Of a stretch of 64,000 nt of DNA, positions 26,092 through 34,065 are shown in pieces. Source of the stretch: Faecalibacter rhinopitheci (GTDB lineage Bacteria; Bacteroidota; Bacteroidia; Flavobacteriales; Weeksellaceae); NCBI RefSeq assembly GCF_015234135.1, contig NZ_JADGIK010000004.1:242343-306342 (forward strand). Direction: 5' to 3'. The notes below the pieces were generated by a model. That model searched no databases. It saw only the letters and a list, made by a program, of their open reading frames with translations, and had not been told where the DNA came from. The first letter of the stretch is position 1; each line of letters opens with the position of its first letter. Made by a program: the position numbers and the translations under genes.

Positions 26092-27258
26092 TTGTATTTC
26101 TCCAATTTTAATATTTGAATAAATGTCTTCGATGTAATTGCTAAAATTATTATTCACTTCTTTTATCGGAATTATTATTTTAAATTCTTTTATCATTGAT
26201 GAATTTATAGAATTTACGATTGAAGATGTTGTTCCTAAGGATTTATAATTAAAGCATTTTAAGTATAGGTATAAATATTTATTTGATAAATAATTATTCT
26301 CATTTTCAATAAAAGAAGCTATTGCTTCATTTGATAAAGAATTAATGTTTGTTATTGACAATTTACCTACCGACATCTTAAAACTTAAAACTACAGTATC
26401 TTTGGGGATTAAAGGAATTTTAAAAGTTTTATATGCTTCTAAGCTCAAACTTTCATTCGTACTTAATATATAATTACCATTTTCATTTATATCTTTAATT
26501 GATATCCAATTTATATTTTCATCTTCTGAATTATTAAACCATTTAGGCTCATCTCTTGGAGGCGTTCTACCAATTTGAATTTTATATATATCTTCTAATT
26601 TCTTCACCTCCCAACCTTCAGGAATTTCCTTTTCTAATTCTTGGTTGTACACCATAGCACCGCCAGAAGATTTATAAGGTTGTCCTTCCTCGTTAGGGAA
26701 TTCAAAATCAACAAACCATTACTTGTACAACGTTTGAGCAGTAGCTTCCAACTTCTCGCAGATTTGTTCGTTGACTTTTATTTTATTTTCTACCGCTTGG
26801 TATTGGGCTACAATTTCACGTTGTTTTTCGATGGATGGGACAGGTAATTCTACTTCACATAAATCTGCCCAATCAAAAGATTCTCTTGTACTTCCATGCG
26901 AATGATAACGAGCATAACGATCAAATTCTGGTCGAGAAAACCACATCATCAAATATTCAGGTAGCAATTCATTTTTATCTATTACTTCAAATACTATATA
27001 GATTTGAGAAACCAAAGCCTTTTCATATTCATCAGCTAAAGCAATAGATATTTTATCTCCATTTCTTGATGTAATGGTTCCGTATGCAAATTGTCCCTTT
27101 TCAATAATCTTATACGTAGACATATCCGTACCAACCGTATTGGCAATGGAAGGAATCAGTTTTTTAGTAATACTTACACCAAGTAATGTATCAACTTGTA
27201 AATCTCTGTTTCGGTTATTTACTTGTTGAATATAATCACCCAACTTTTTATAACTCAT
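26029..27258 (-). pseudogene. hsdS: Type I restriction specificity subunit with an in-frame stop
   Basis: The frame encodes two target-recognition domains (first half SYKKLGDYIQQVNNRNRDLQ ..., conserved region QREIVAQYQAVENKIKVNEQ; second half IPEGWEVKKLEDIYKIQIGR ... QNQKLTQLQSLLLSRLATLE). A single TAA at 26719-26721 separates them. The 21 codons after it (WFVDFEFPNEEGQPYKSSGG and one more) stay in frame and match the normal linker LYK(Q/H)WFVDFEFPNEEG of relatives, so one base change (probably CAA or CAG to TAA/TAG) explains the break. Each half could still be made: half-subunits (186 and 208 residues from alternative starts) can dimerise in some type I systems. The start at 27258 gives an 11-base overlap with hsdM. 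Confidence 0.85.
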
Positions 27259-28891
27259 AGCCCAACGATTTAAATACATTAGCTACTTCTTGTTTCAAGG
27301 CTTCTTCTTGCTGAAACAAGTCTTTCAGTTCGGTTTGCAAGGCTTGCATTTGGGTATCGTAGTCGATGTTTTCGTCACGGTTTACAAACTCAATATATTT
27401 ACTTGGCACCAACGAATAATCCTTTTTACGGATTTCTTCTAAGGTTGCAGAGTAACAATATTCCTGTATATTCTGGTAGGTTGGAGCGGTTGGGGCGGTT
27501 GGGGCGGTTGGGGCGAATTGCAATTCGCCCTTAGTTTCGCCCTTATTTTCATCGCCCTTAGTTTCGCCTCTACATGTCTGCCAGTTATGATACGTTGCCG
27601 CAATCTGCTCAATATCTTGTTCCGAAAACTGAATGAATTTCTTTTCAAACGGTTCACCTTTTTGGCGTAAATCCATAAACAACACTTCACCTTCGCGGTT
27701 TCGATACTGTCGGGGCGAATTGCAATTCGCCCTTGCTACGGTGCGTTCCGTTTTATTACGGTTCAAAATCCAAAGCGTTACAGAAATATCTGTAGAATAA
27801 AACATTGCTCTTGGTAAGATAACAATCGCTTCCACCAAATCATTTTCTATAATTTGTTTACGGATTTTGTATTCTTCACCACCCCCCGAAAGGGCGCCAT
27901 TAGCTAAGATAAAACCAGCGACTCCGTTTTGAGAAAGTTTAGAAATCATATTCAAAATCCACGCATAGTTGGCATTCGATTTTGGAGGAACTTCGTAACC
28001 CGTCCAACGCAGATCATCTGTTAATTCGTTTCCTGCTCTCCAATCTTTTAAATTGAATGGAGGATTCGCCATGATATAATCGGCTTTCAATTCTTTGTGC
28101 TGATCGTCACCAAATGTATCTGCTGCTTTGTTTCCTAAATTGGCAGAAATCCCACGAATGGCTAAGTTCATTTTAGCCAGTTTAAACGTGGTATTCGTTA
28201 ACTCTTGTCCGTAAATCGATATGTCTTTTTTGTTTCCTTGGTGTTTTTCAATAAACTTCAACGACTGTACAAACATACCACCCGAACCACAAGAAGGATC
28301 ATAGATTTTTCCTTTATAAGGTTCAATCATTTCGGCAATTAAGTTTACAATCGACTTTGGCGTATAGAATTCTCCTTTACCTTTTCCTTCGGCAATGGCA
28401 AATTTGCTCAAGAAATATTCGTACACACGCCCCACAATATCTTGTGCTTCATCACGAAGCGTATCGATGTTGTTGATGGTATCCAACAAAGCCGAAAACT
28501 TAGATTGATCCAATCCCAATCGAGAGAAATAATTGTCAGGCAATGCACCTTCTAAAGATTTGTTGGTACGTTCTATAGTTTTAAGGGCGGTATCTACTTT
28601 TAGGGTAATATCTTCTTGCTTGGCGTTTTCGATAATGAAATCCCAACGCGATTCTTCAGGCAAATAGAATACATTTTCTGCCTGATAAAATTCTGGTATT
28701 TCTAAGAAGGCTTCTTTACCTTCTGCAATCAATTCTTCTCTACGTTTGATGAATTTATCACTTGCAAATTTCAAGAAGATTAAACTCAATACCACGTGTT
28801 TATATTCAGAGGGTTCTATCGAACCGCGTAATTTATTTGCTGCATCCCAAAGGATTTCCTCGGTGCTTTTTGTTTGTAGCTTTTTAGCCAT
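27248..28891 (-). CDS. hsdM: Type I restriction enzyme, M (N6-adenine methyltransferase) subunit
   Basis: This 547-residue HsdM has an N-terminal helical domain (EEILWDAANKLRGSIEPSEY), SAM motif I IYDPSCGSGGMFVQS near residue 199, and catalytic motif IV IMANPPFNLKDW near 275. Between about residues 380 and 470 it holds low-complexity inserts (RANCNSPRQ; CRGETKGDENKGETKGELQ then FAPTAPTAPTAPT) that coincide with two copies of the 20-bp palindrome and are absent from ordinary HsdM. They sit in the variable C-terminal region, so activity may be kept. It is the first gene of the minus-strand operon; a promoter is likely just upstream (weak TGTATTTG/TATATTTA). It overlaps hsdS. Confidence 0.92.
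   Translation of the reverse strand: MAKKLQTKSTEEILWDAANKLRGSIEPSEYKHVVLSLIFLKFASDKFIKRREELIAEGKEAFLEIPEFYQAENVFYLPEESRWDFIIENAKQEDITLKVDTALKTIERTNKSLEGALPDNYFSRLGLDQSKFSALLDTINNIDTLRDEAQDIVGRVYEYFLSKFAIAEGKGKGEFYTPKSIVNLIAEMIEPYKGKIYDPSCGSGGMFVQSLKFIEKHQGNKKDISIYGQELTNTTFKLAKMNLAIRGISANLGNKAADTFGDDQHKELKADYIMANPPFNLKDWRAGNELTDDLRWTGYEVPPKSNANYAWILNMISKLSQNGVAGFILANGALSGGGEEYKIRKQIIENDLVEAIVILPRAMFYSTDISVTLWILNRNKTERTVARANCNSPRQYRNREGEVLFMDLRQKGEPFEKKFIQFSEQDIEQIAATYHNWQTCRGETKGDENKGETKGELQFAPTAPTAPTAPTYQNIQEYCYSATLEEIRKKDYSLVPSKYIEFVNRDENIDYDTQMQALQTELKDLFQQEEALKQEVANVFKSLGYEL
27511..27530. repeat. 20-bp perfect palindrome, copy C (inside hsdM)
   Basis: GGGCGAATTGCAATTCGCCC preceded by three GGGGCGGTT-type repeats and followed by TTAGTTTCGCCC-type repeats, read through in frame by hsdM. 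Confidence 0.9.
27713..27732. repeat. 20-bp perfect palindrome, copy D (inside hsdM)
   Basis: The same palindrome, 183 bases from copy C, without flanking tandem repeats. It is translated as ARANCNSPRQ in hsdM. Confidence 0.9.
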
Positions 28892-29109
28892 TTATTCGTT
28901 ATTATTTATTTGAGGTAAATATACAAATACAATATGCGCTAATAAAGTAATATTAACGGATAAAATTGTATGGAAAACCTCATTTTTAGATTAATTTCAA
29001 ATATAAAAAGATATAGCGTCAAAATAAGTCGTTAGGATATTATACGTATAGTAAAGTATTAGAATAGGATAGGAGAGAATAGGAGAAATAGACAATTAAT
29101 TTAAAGGCA

Positions 29110-29425
29110 AATGTTGAAGGAGTGGTAATTCACGAGTATAATTAACCTGTTATTAATGCAACGGTTTACAGAATTGTAAAAGAATACGATATAAATAATA
29201 AAATTGGTTCAAATGAATCAAGAGACATATGAACTGAAAGTACCGAAGCATTAGAAGACGCTGATTTAATTATTGTAATGGAATATAGTCATATAAAAGA
29301 AGTGCAGCATTTTGAGCAACGGAAAATTTAAATAAGAAATAATTGTTTTGAATATTCCTGATTTGTATAAATACTATCAAAAGGAATTGATTCAAATTTT
29401 GGAAGAAAATTAGCCCCTCATTTAT
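29110..29425 (+). pseudogene. Remnant of a low-molecular-weight protein-tyrosine phosphatase-like gene
   Basis: One frame reads NVEGVVIHEYN*PVINATVY then RIVKEYDINNKIGSNES ... EALEDADLIIVMEYSHIKEV. A second frame then continues EIIVLNIPDLYKYYQKELIQ, ILEEN. The order (TVYRIVKEY, ADLIIVME, VLNIPD) is that of LMW-PTP/arsenate-reductase-like proteins, but the catalytic CxxxxxR start is absent and there are at least two stops and one frameshift. It lies in the gap upstream of hsdM. Confidence 0.5.
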
Positions 29426-29498
29426 CTTTATGATAGTTAATTGATTCGAAGGCTTTTTAATCTACTAGTTGAAGATGCTACATTCTACATATAATTAG

Positions 29499-29524
29499 TA
29501 AAGCCTCCGAAGTTGGAGGCTTTA
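29499..29524. terminator. Bidirectional-looking terminator
   Basis: A perfect 10-bp stem, TAAAGCCTCC / GGAGGCTTTA, with a 6-nt loop lies just past the higA remnant. Confidence 0.7.
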
Positions 29525-29525
29525 T

Positions 29526-29880
29526 TTAATAGACTTGAAGCAGAACTTCGGAAGGAATATGTAATTTTGAGTTAAAGTGCGGATCATTTCAAGAGATAAT
29601 TTTCGCTTTCTATTTAAAATTTCACTTGCCCTACTTTTTAATCCAATCATTTCTGCTAAATCATTTTGTGTGTAGCCATTTGTTCCATTCTAAATTTAAT
29701 TGCTTCAATTGGATCTGGTAAATCCATAGGATAATGTTCTTTTTCATATTTTTCAATCAACATTCCCAAAATCTCCAATTCGTCACTTTCTTCCGTTCCA
29801 GGAAGTGCATCAAAAATCACCTCTAGTCTTTCTAAAGCTACTTCGTAATCTTGTTCTGATTTTATAGGTTTCAATTTCAT
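29526..29880 (-). pseudogene. higA: HigA-like antitoxin, two frameshifts
   Basis: The N-terminal 70 residues are intact (MKLKPIKSEQDYEVALERLE ... [14 protein letters not shown]) and match HigA antitoxins of the HigB/HigA type. After RMEQ the reading frame is lost. In another frame it resumes as the helix-turn-helix [38 protein letters not shown], and after a second shift as [11 protein letters not shown]. The DNA-binding domain is therefore not joined to the N-terminus and the antitoxin is inactive. Confidence 0.8.
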
Positions 29881-29883
29881 AAT

Positions 29884-30009
29884 TTAAATGGTATTGGCAT
29901 TAATTTTATCATATTCTGCGTGGGTTCCTATAAAACGAATCCACATCATTTGATGCATGAAGTTTATTTTAACAATTAATCGATAATGATTTCCCTTAAT
30001 ATTAAACAT
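29884..30009 (-). pseudogene. higB: 3' remnant of HigB-like toxin
   Basis: 41 codons encode MFNIKGNHYRLIVKINFMHQ, MMWIRFIGTHAEYDKINANT, I, the C-terminal 40% of HigB mRNA interferases. The N-terminal part is missing, replaced at about 30010 by a truncated gene of the unrecognised operon. It directly precedes the higA remnant, preserving toxin-antitoxin order. Confidence 0.8.
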
Positions 30010-30190
30010 CTGAAACTCTTATTTTATCATACATTACATGACTTAAAGAATACAAGCAATAATTATTTAATTGTTGATGAAAATAATCCATACCTGCTTG
30101 CTCCTTTAATAAAAGTAGAAGTTCATACGGGCATTCTACCTTATCTTTCGTCCAGTAATATGATTCTAAAGTTAACTCACACATCTTCAT
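30002..30190 (-). CDS. Truncated third gene of the unrecognised operon
   Basis: About 62 residues, starting at the ATG at 30190, chosen because MKMCELTLESYYWTKDKVEC then aligns residue for residue with MKKEKLYLRAELWHGNKIKD of the upstream gene; both continue PYxL. It overlaps that gene's 3' end by 14 bases, as in a coupled operon. The similarity ends after about 45 residues, where the frame runs into the higB remnant, so the gene has probably lost its 3' part in the deletion that also removed the start of higB. No known domain. Confidence 0.5.
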   Translation of the reverse strand: MKMCELTLESYYWTKDKVECPYELLLLLKEQAGMDYFHQQLNNYCLYSLSHVMYDKIRVSDV

Positions 30191-30722
30191 CATAAATTTC
30201 ACGATTAAAAATTAACCAACACGCATCTAACAACCTATTGATATTGATAAATGAAATACAAATATCTTCTGATGGGCAACTGCCGTAACTCCCTAAAGTA
30301 TGCTCCATAATATCTTCTAAATCTAATTCAATTTGTGAAAAACTTTGTTCATTAAAAACATGTTTAATAATCAGGTATGGATTTAAGTATTGCTCGTAGG
30401 TTAAACCAGATGCATAGACTAAATACTTCGAATGTAACACATCATTAGATTCACTTTTACGTTCATATTTATCAATCTTCTTTAAAATTTTAAAACATGC
30501 GCGAATTAACGAATTTGTCATTGTGAAAAACTTTAAAGACTCAAAAGGGTTTGTGTAGATTTCGTATTTATCATCAAATGCATGTTTTAATAGTTGATTA
30601 AAATTTGTCTTTATTTTAGTGATCGATTCCGTTTCAAAAAATACTTGAATTAGTTTATATGGATCTTTAATTTTGTTTCCATGCCAAAGCTCGGCTCTTA
30701 GATATAACTTTTCTTTTTTCAT
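30177..30722 (-). CDS. Unrecognised 181-residue protein with an internal duplication
   Basis: No family recognised. The protein consists of two related halves: KDPYKLIQVFFETESITKIK ... SLIRACFKIL (about residues 19-80) and LNPYLIIKHVFNEQSFSQIE ... NRLLDACWLIF (about 116-176). These share (D/N)PY-x2-I-x2-VF-x-E-x-S and a final L-x-AC-x-I helix. It is mostly helical and soluble with no signal peptide. It starts 5 bases after the 520-residue gene and overlaps the truncated homologue downstream, so it belongs to one minus-strand operon. The repeat suggests a scaffold or binding protein; this is inference. Confidence 0.6.
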   Translation of the reverse strand: MKKEKLYLRAELWHGNKIKDPYKLIQVFFETESITKIKTNFNQLLKHAFDDKYEIYTNPFESLKFFTMTNSLIRACFKILKKIDKYERKSESNDVLHSKYLVYASGLTYEQYLNPYLIIKHVFNEQSFSQIELDLEDIMEHTLGSYGSCPSEDICISFININRLLDACWLIFNREIYDEDV

Positions 30723-30727
30723 GATTT

Positions 30728-32290
30728 CTAATTTTTAAATTCGTTTGAAGATTGAAGGTGGGAAAATAATGTGGTAACAAACTTATCGATTAAGGTACAA
30801 GTGGATTCATCTAATAGCAATTGTCCTTCTTTTATAAATTCATTTTGTAATTTTTGAAATAAGGAAATAAAATGATGTATTTCGGTAGTAGAAAATTTAT
30901 CAAGTAATGCACTGTTTGCAAAAATCATTAAATTCCAAAGTGTTATGAGATTTTTTGATCGAGGTTTATAGATTATCTCTGAAAAAATAAATGTTTGTAA
31001 GTGATTCATTAAAAATTTAGATAAGGTTTGTTTTAAAAAATATTTTTCGCCTTCATTATTTTCAAATATTGGTTTTATATCGTTGTTATAACCCTGCTTA
31101 TTGTAATTGTACGAATGTTTTAAACCATCTAAATAAGTTGGTCTTTTCTTATACCAATGAATTTTAGGATGATAACCCGAACTGTAAATCCTGTTCTTAG
31201 CATTCATTATTTTTTGAAAAAACAATTGATAATCGTAAGTATGATGCTGAACATAATAACGCGTATGATGAACGGAGGTTATACGAACATTCTCAATTGG
31301 ATTTTGTTCTATGTGTTGCAGATAGGTTTTTAATTCTTTTGTCGCTTTCTGTTTGGATACCACAAATACATAAAAATGTTCATATAGTTGATTATTATTA
31401 AAAGTTGTAATTTGATGGAATAGAAATAGCTCTTCAACCTCATCAAACTTTTTCAATTGATTTAAAGCTTTATGGTTCATTAGTTCATGAGTGAAAACTT
31501 CGCTGGTTTTTTCTACTCTTAATAATGGAAACTGATTGTACTTCTGTGTATATCGTTTAATATTTTGATGTACTAGCTTATGTAATTTTTTTTGAACAAC
31601 TTTTAAGCTTTTTCCAAATTCGTCGTAGAAACCAAAATCATCGTCGGTAGTGAGGTAATCAATTAAATAGTAGGTTGTTTCATTTTTTTTAACCAATAGT
31701 TTTTTTACTTCTGGAATGAAGTGCTCTAAAATCAACAAACGTTGGGTTATTGTTTTACTTTCTAACGAGGTTCCGAAAAGCATAAGTTCTAAATAAGTAA
31801 TATCATTCGCAAATGCTTTTATCATAAATAACCACGCTCCGTGTTGTTGTTCTTTTATGAATTCATCACTCATTTTTTTTAACATTAGGGATTTGTCTTC
31901 ATAACTACTAATTAAATTTTTTAAATCACTTTGACCTAAATATGTACTTAAACTTATTTTTACAGTATTGTACAAGCAATTATCCTCACATAGCAAATGA
32001 GCGAGTGTGAAATCATTATATGAACTTGCAAATTCAAAATCATAATCGGTTAACCATACCATCAAAATTTGATTTTCTTTTAAAATAGCGTTTTGGAAAT
32101 CGACAGAAAATGATTTTACAATTTCTTCTTTATCTTTTACTTTTAACCATAAAATGTTATACGCCGTACGAGCGGTTTTATCAAACCAAATGGCTTGAAT
32201 TTCATTAGTACGAATACTTTCTTCTAATTTACAGTTCAATTCATCTGGTAAACGAACTGTTTTACTGAATTCTTTTTCTTGAATATTCAT
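30728..32290 (-). CDS. Unrecognised 520-residue protein, paralogue of the next gene (HEPN-like, tentative)
   Basis: No database family is recalled. Visual comparison with the neighbouring 532-residue protein shows the same order. A helical N-terminal half comes first. A strand-helix segment follows near residues 290-350 (HFYVFVVSKQKATKELKTYL, then VRITSVHHTRYYVQ) and ends in YDYQLFFQKIMNAKNRIY, against NNYQLFFNKFILLHNVLY in the partner. A helical C-terminal domain (FLKQTLSKFLMNHLQTF ... YKPRSKNLITLWNL) is placed like the HEPN domain of Bacteroidota nucleotidyltransferase-HEPN proteins. Typical active-site residues (GS...DxD; Rx4-6H) are not evident. It lies 12 bases from its partner gene, in one operon. 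Confidence 0.55.
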   Translation of the reverse strand: MNIQEKEFSKTVRLPDELNCKLEESIRTNEIQAIWFDKTARTAYNILWLKVKDKEEIVKSFSVDFQNAILKENQILMVWLTDYDFEFASSYNDFTLAHLLCEDNCLYNTVKISLSTYLGQSDLKNLISSYEDKSLMLKKMSDEFIKEQQHGAWLFMIKAFANDITYLELMLFGTSLESKTITQRLLILEHFIPEVKKLLVKKNETTYYLIDYLTTDDDFGFYDEFGKSLKVVQKKLHKLVHQNIKRYTQKYNQFPLLRVEKTSEVFTHELMNHKALNQLKKFDEVEELFLFHQITTFNNNQLYEHFYVFVVSKQKATKELKTYLQHIEQNPIENVRITSVHHTRYYVQHHTYDYQLFFQKIMNAKNRIYSSGYHPKIHWYKKRPTYLDGLKHSYNYNKQGYNNDIKPIFENNEGEKYFLKQTLSKFLMNHLQTFIFSEIIYKPRSKNLITLWNLMIFANSALLDKFSTTEIHHFISLFQKLQNEFIKEGQLLLDESTCTLIDKFVTTLFSHLQSSNEFKN

Positions 32291-32302
32291 AATTCTATTG
32301 TT

Positions 32303-33901
32303 TTAATTGTTCGTAATCTGTATTTCATTAAACAAATTTTGACAAAGACCTAACGTTTTTGTACAAGAAAGCTGATCGATATCTCTTGATATTTTATCCG
32401 TTTTAGGCAAGAAATCAATTGGAGTACTTAACAAATGAAGTATGGTTTGAACTTCAATAGAATCCATACATTTATTGTATATCTCAGGTAATAAGGCTTG
32501 GAATAATTGCATCAAATATCTGCAACTGTATATAGCAGGAATGTATTGTAGCTTTTGATATAAAAGCCCAAGGATTAACTGTTGCAACATATTTTTAAGA
32601 AGTAAAATATGTCCGGATTGGTAGACTAAATCCTGCTTTTGAAAAGCAGTAAACCAAGGTGAAATATAAGCTAAGCGTTCTGTCCAATACTTTTCTTGTA
32701 AATGTTTGGAATTAGTAGTTTCAACAAGCCTTTTATTTATAACTAAGTTGTTTTTCAAATACAAAACATTATGAAGTAAAATGAATTTATTAAAAAAAAG
32801 CTGGTAATTATTTTCGTTTTTTTGAAGCCATTCTAACGTATGAATTAAACAAAACACTTCAACTTTTCCTTTAAAATGATTAGAAACCTTTTGAACAAGT
32901 GCATCGTGTTGTTGTATACGAAGTGTTGGAGCAATTAAAAGCAGATTGAATTTATAAGTATTGTTACTGGTTGAGTCATTTATTTTTTCTGCGCTTAATA
33001 GATAAATGGCATCTATTTTATAGGCATTGTTTAAAAAAGCAACGAGCTTTTTTAATAGCGTTTTTTCATTTGAAAGATCTGAAAGTTGTGCATCGATTCG
33101 TTTCGTATAAAAAATATTAGATTGTTTAAATGCATGGGTTAAGATTTCTAATGCGCTTTTCATGGTTTTATCGAAAATACTTTTGGGAGTTTCCCCCAGT
33201 ATATATTGCGATTGATCGATAAATAAACTCTCCTTCATTTTAGAGATTTTATAGACAATTTTCGAGAACTCTGGATAATAGGCATCTATAAATAAAGTAA
33301 ATTCTTGCTCGTTATAGTTGTGATGTAGGGAATTTGGAAGCAACATATTTTTTAACAAGTCGTAATAGTAAGCAAAGACTTCAAGCAATGCTAAATGTGC
33401 CGCTTCGTAAAGTTGCTGTTTGACTAATGGAGCTACGAATATGGAAATAGCCTCATTTACTTTATTCTCAACCTCCTTACTGCAATTTCGGAAATGAAGT
33501 ATCGCCTTTTGTTTATCTGTACAGTAAAAATTTTGGAATAAACTGTTCCATCTCTTTAAATGATTGCTGTAAATAACAAAACAAGGCTGTAAATGCAATT
33601 GCAAATAACTAAAATGGAAATGAGAATCGTTTGATGAAACTTTATGATAATTAATGGTTATTAAAGTATCGTACTTTTCCAAAGCATTTAAGGCATCTAC
33701 TTGAGGTTTTAACTCACAAACAAAAGCATCATAGTTTTGTTTATCTACGACTAAGGTTAATATTTTTAGTTTACTGTTAACCACAGCTGTATAAAACACC
33801 AACATAAGTTCGACACTACAAACCGCATTAGTTATAAAATTTTGAACAGGCAAAGCCAAGTCTTTTGGCAGGGTTAATTCGTTTAAATTTTTCATAATCA
33901 A
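32303..33901 (-). CDS. Unrecognised 532-residue protein, possible degenerate nucleotidyltransferase + HEPN-like
   Basis: First gene of the operon. Residues about 290-365 (YKIDAIYLLSAEKINDSTSN ... YKFNLLLIAPTLRIQQHDAL ... VEVFCLIHTLEWLQ) have the strand order of a minimal nucleotidyltransferase domain, but the catalytic GS and DxD are replaced. Residues about 395-490 (YISPWFTAFQKQDLVYQSGH, LLLKNMLQQLILGLLYQKLQ, YIPAIYSCRYLMQLFQALLP) resemble the substrate-helix pattern of HEPN domains. Both assignments are fold guesses. The start codon follows a near-consensus promoter CAATTTTG (33922-33929, minus strand). Three GAGGTA operator-like repeats lie just upstream, next to a divergent XRE gene. Confidence 0.55.
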   Translation of the reverse strand: MIMKNLNELTLPKDLALPVQNFITNAVCSVELMLVFYTAVVNSKLKILTLVVDKQNYDAFVCELKPQVDALNALEKYDTLITINYHKVSSNDSHFHFSYLQLHLQPCFVIYSNHLKRWNSLFQNFYCTDKQKAILHFRNCSKEVENKVNEAISIFVAPLVKQQLYEAAHLALLEVFAYYYDLLKNMLLPNSLHHNYNEQEFTLFIDAYYPEFSKIVYKISKMKESLFIDQSQYILGETPKSIFDKTMKSALEILTHAFKQSNIFYTKRIDAQLSDLSNEKTLLKKLVAFLNNAYKIDAIYLLSAEKINDSTSNNTYKFNLLLIAPTLRIQQHDALVQKVSNHFKGKVEVFCLIHTLEWLQKNENNYQLFFNKFILLHNVLYLKNNLVINKRLVETTNSKHLQEKYWTERLAYISPWFTAFQKQDLVYQSGHILLLKNMLQQLILGLLYQKLQYIPAIYSCRYLMQLFQALLPEIYNKCMDSIEVQTILHLLSTPIDFLPKTDKISRDIDQLSCTKTLGLCQNLFNEIQITNN

Positions 33902-33941
33902 TAATTTAAAAATTAATACATCAAAATTGATTGATTATAAC

Positions 33942-33991
33942 GAGGTATCGAACCATAAAATGAGGTAACGTACCACAAATAGGAGGTAAAT
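33942..33991. promoter_or_regulatory. Operator-like repeat array between the unrecognised operon and the XRE gene
   Basis: GAGGTATCGAACC (33942-33954), GAGGTAACGTACC (33962-33974) and GAGGTAAAT (33983-33991) are spaced 20 and 21 bases apart, two helical turns. The first two contain inverted GGT...ACC arms. The position upstream of the operon promoter and beside a helix-turn-helix gene fits binding sites of that regulator. Confidence 0.55.
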
Positions 33992-34037
33992 AACATTTTT
34001 AGGGAAAATATTTAGGGAATGATTTAAGAAAATAGTT

Positions 34038-34045
34038 TATATTTG
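34038..34045 (+). promoter_or_regulatory. Promoter of the XRE gene
   Basis: TATATTTG is an exact TAnnTTTG match, 20 bases upstream of the ATG at 34066. Confidence 0.65.
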
Positions 34046-34065
34046 AGTATATAAAATTTTGGCTT

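Noticed and set aside
30728..33901. Classical MNT-HEPN toxin-antitoxin pair
   Set aside because: Both proteins are much longer than known pairs, appear to carry both domains themselves, and lack the diagnostic catalytic residues.
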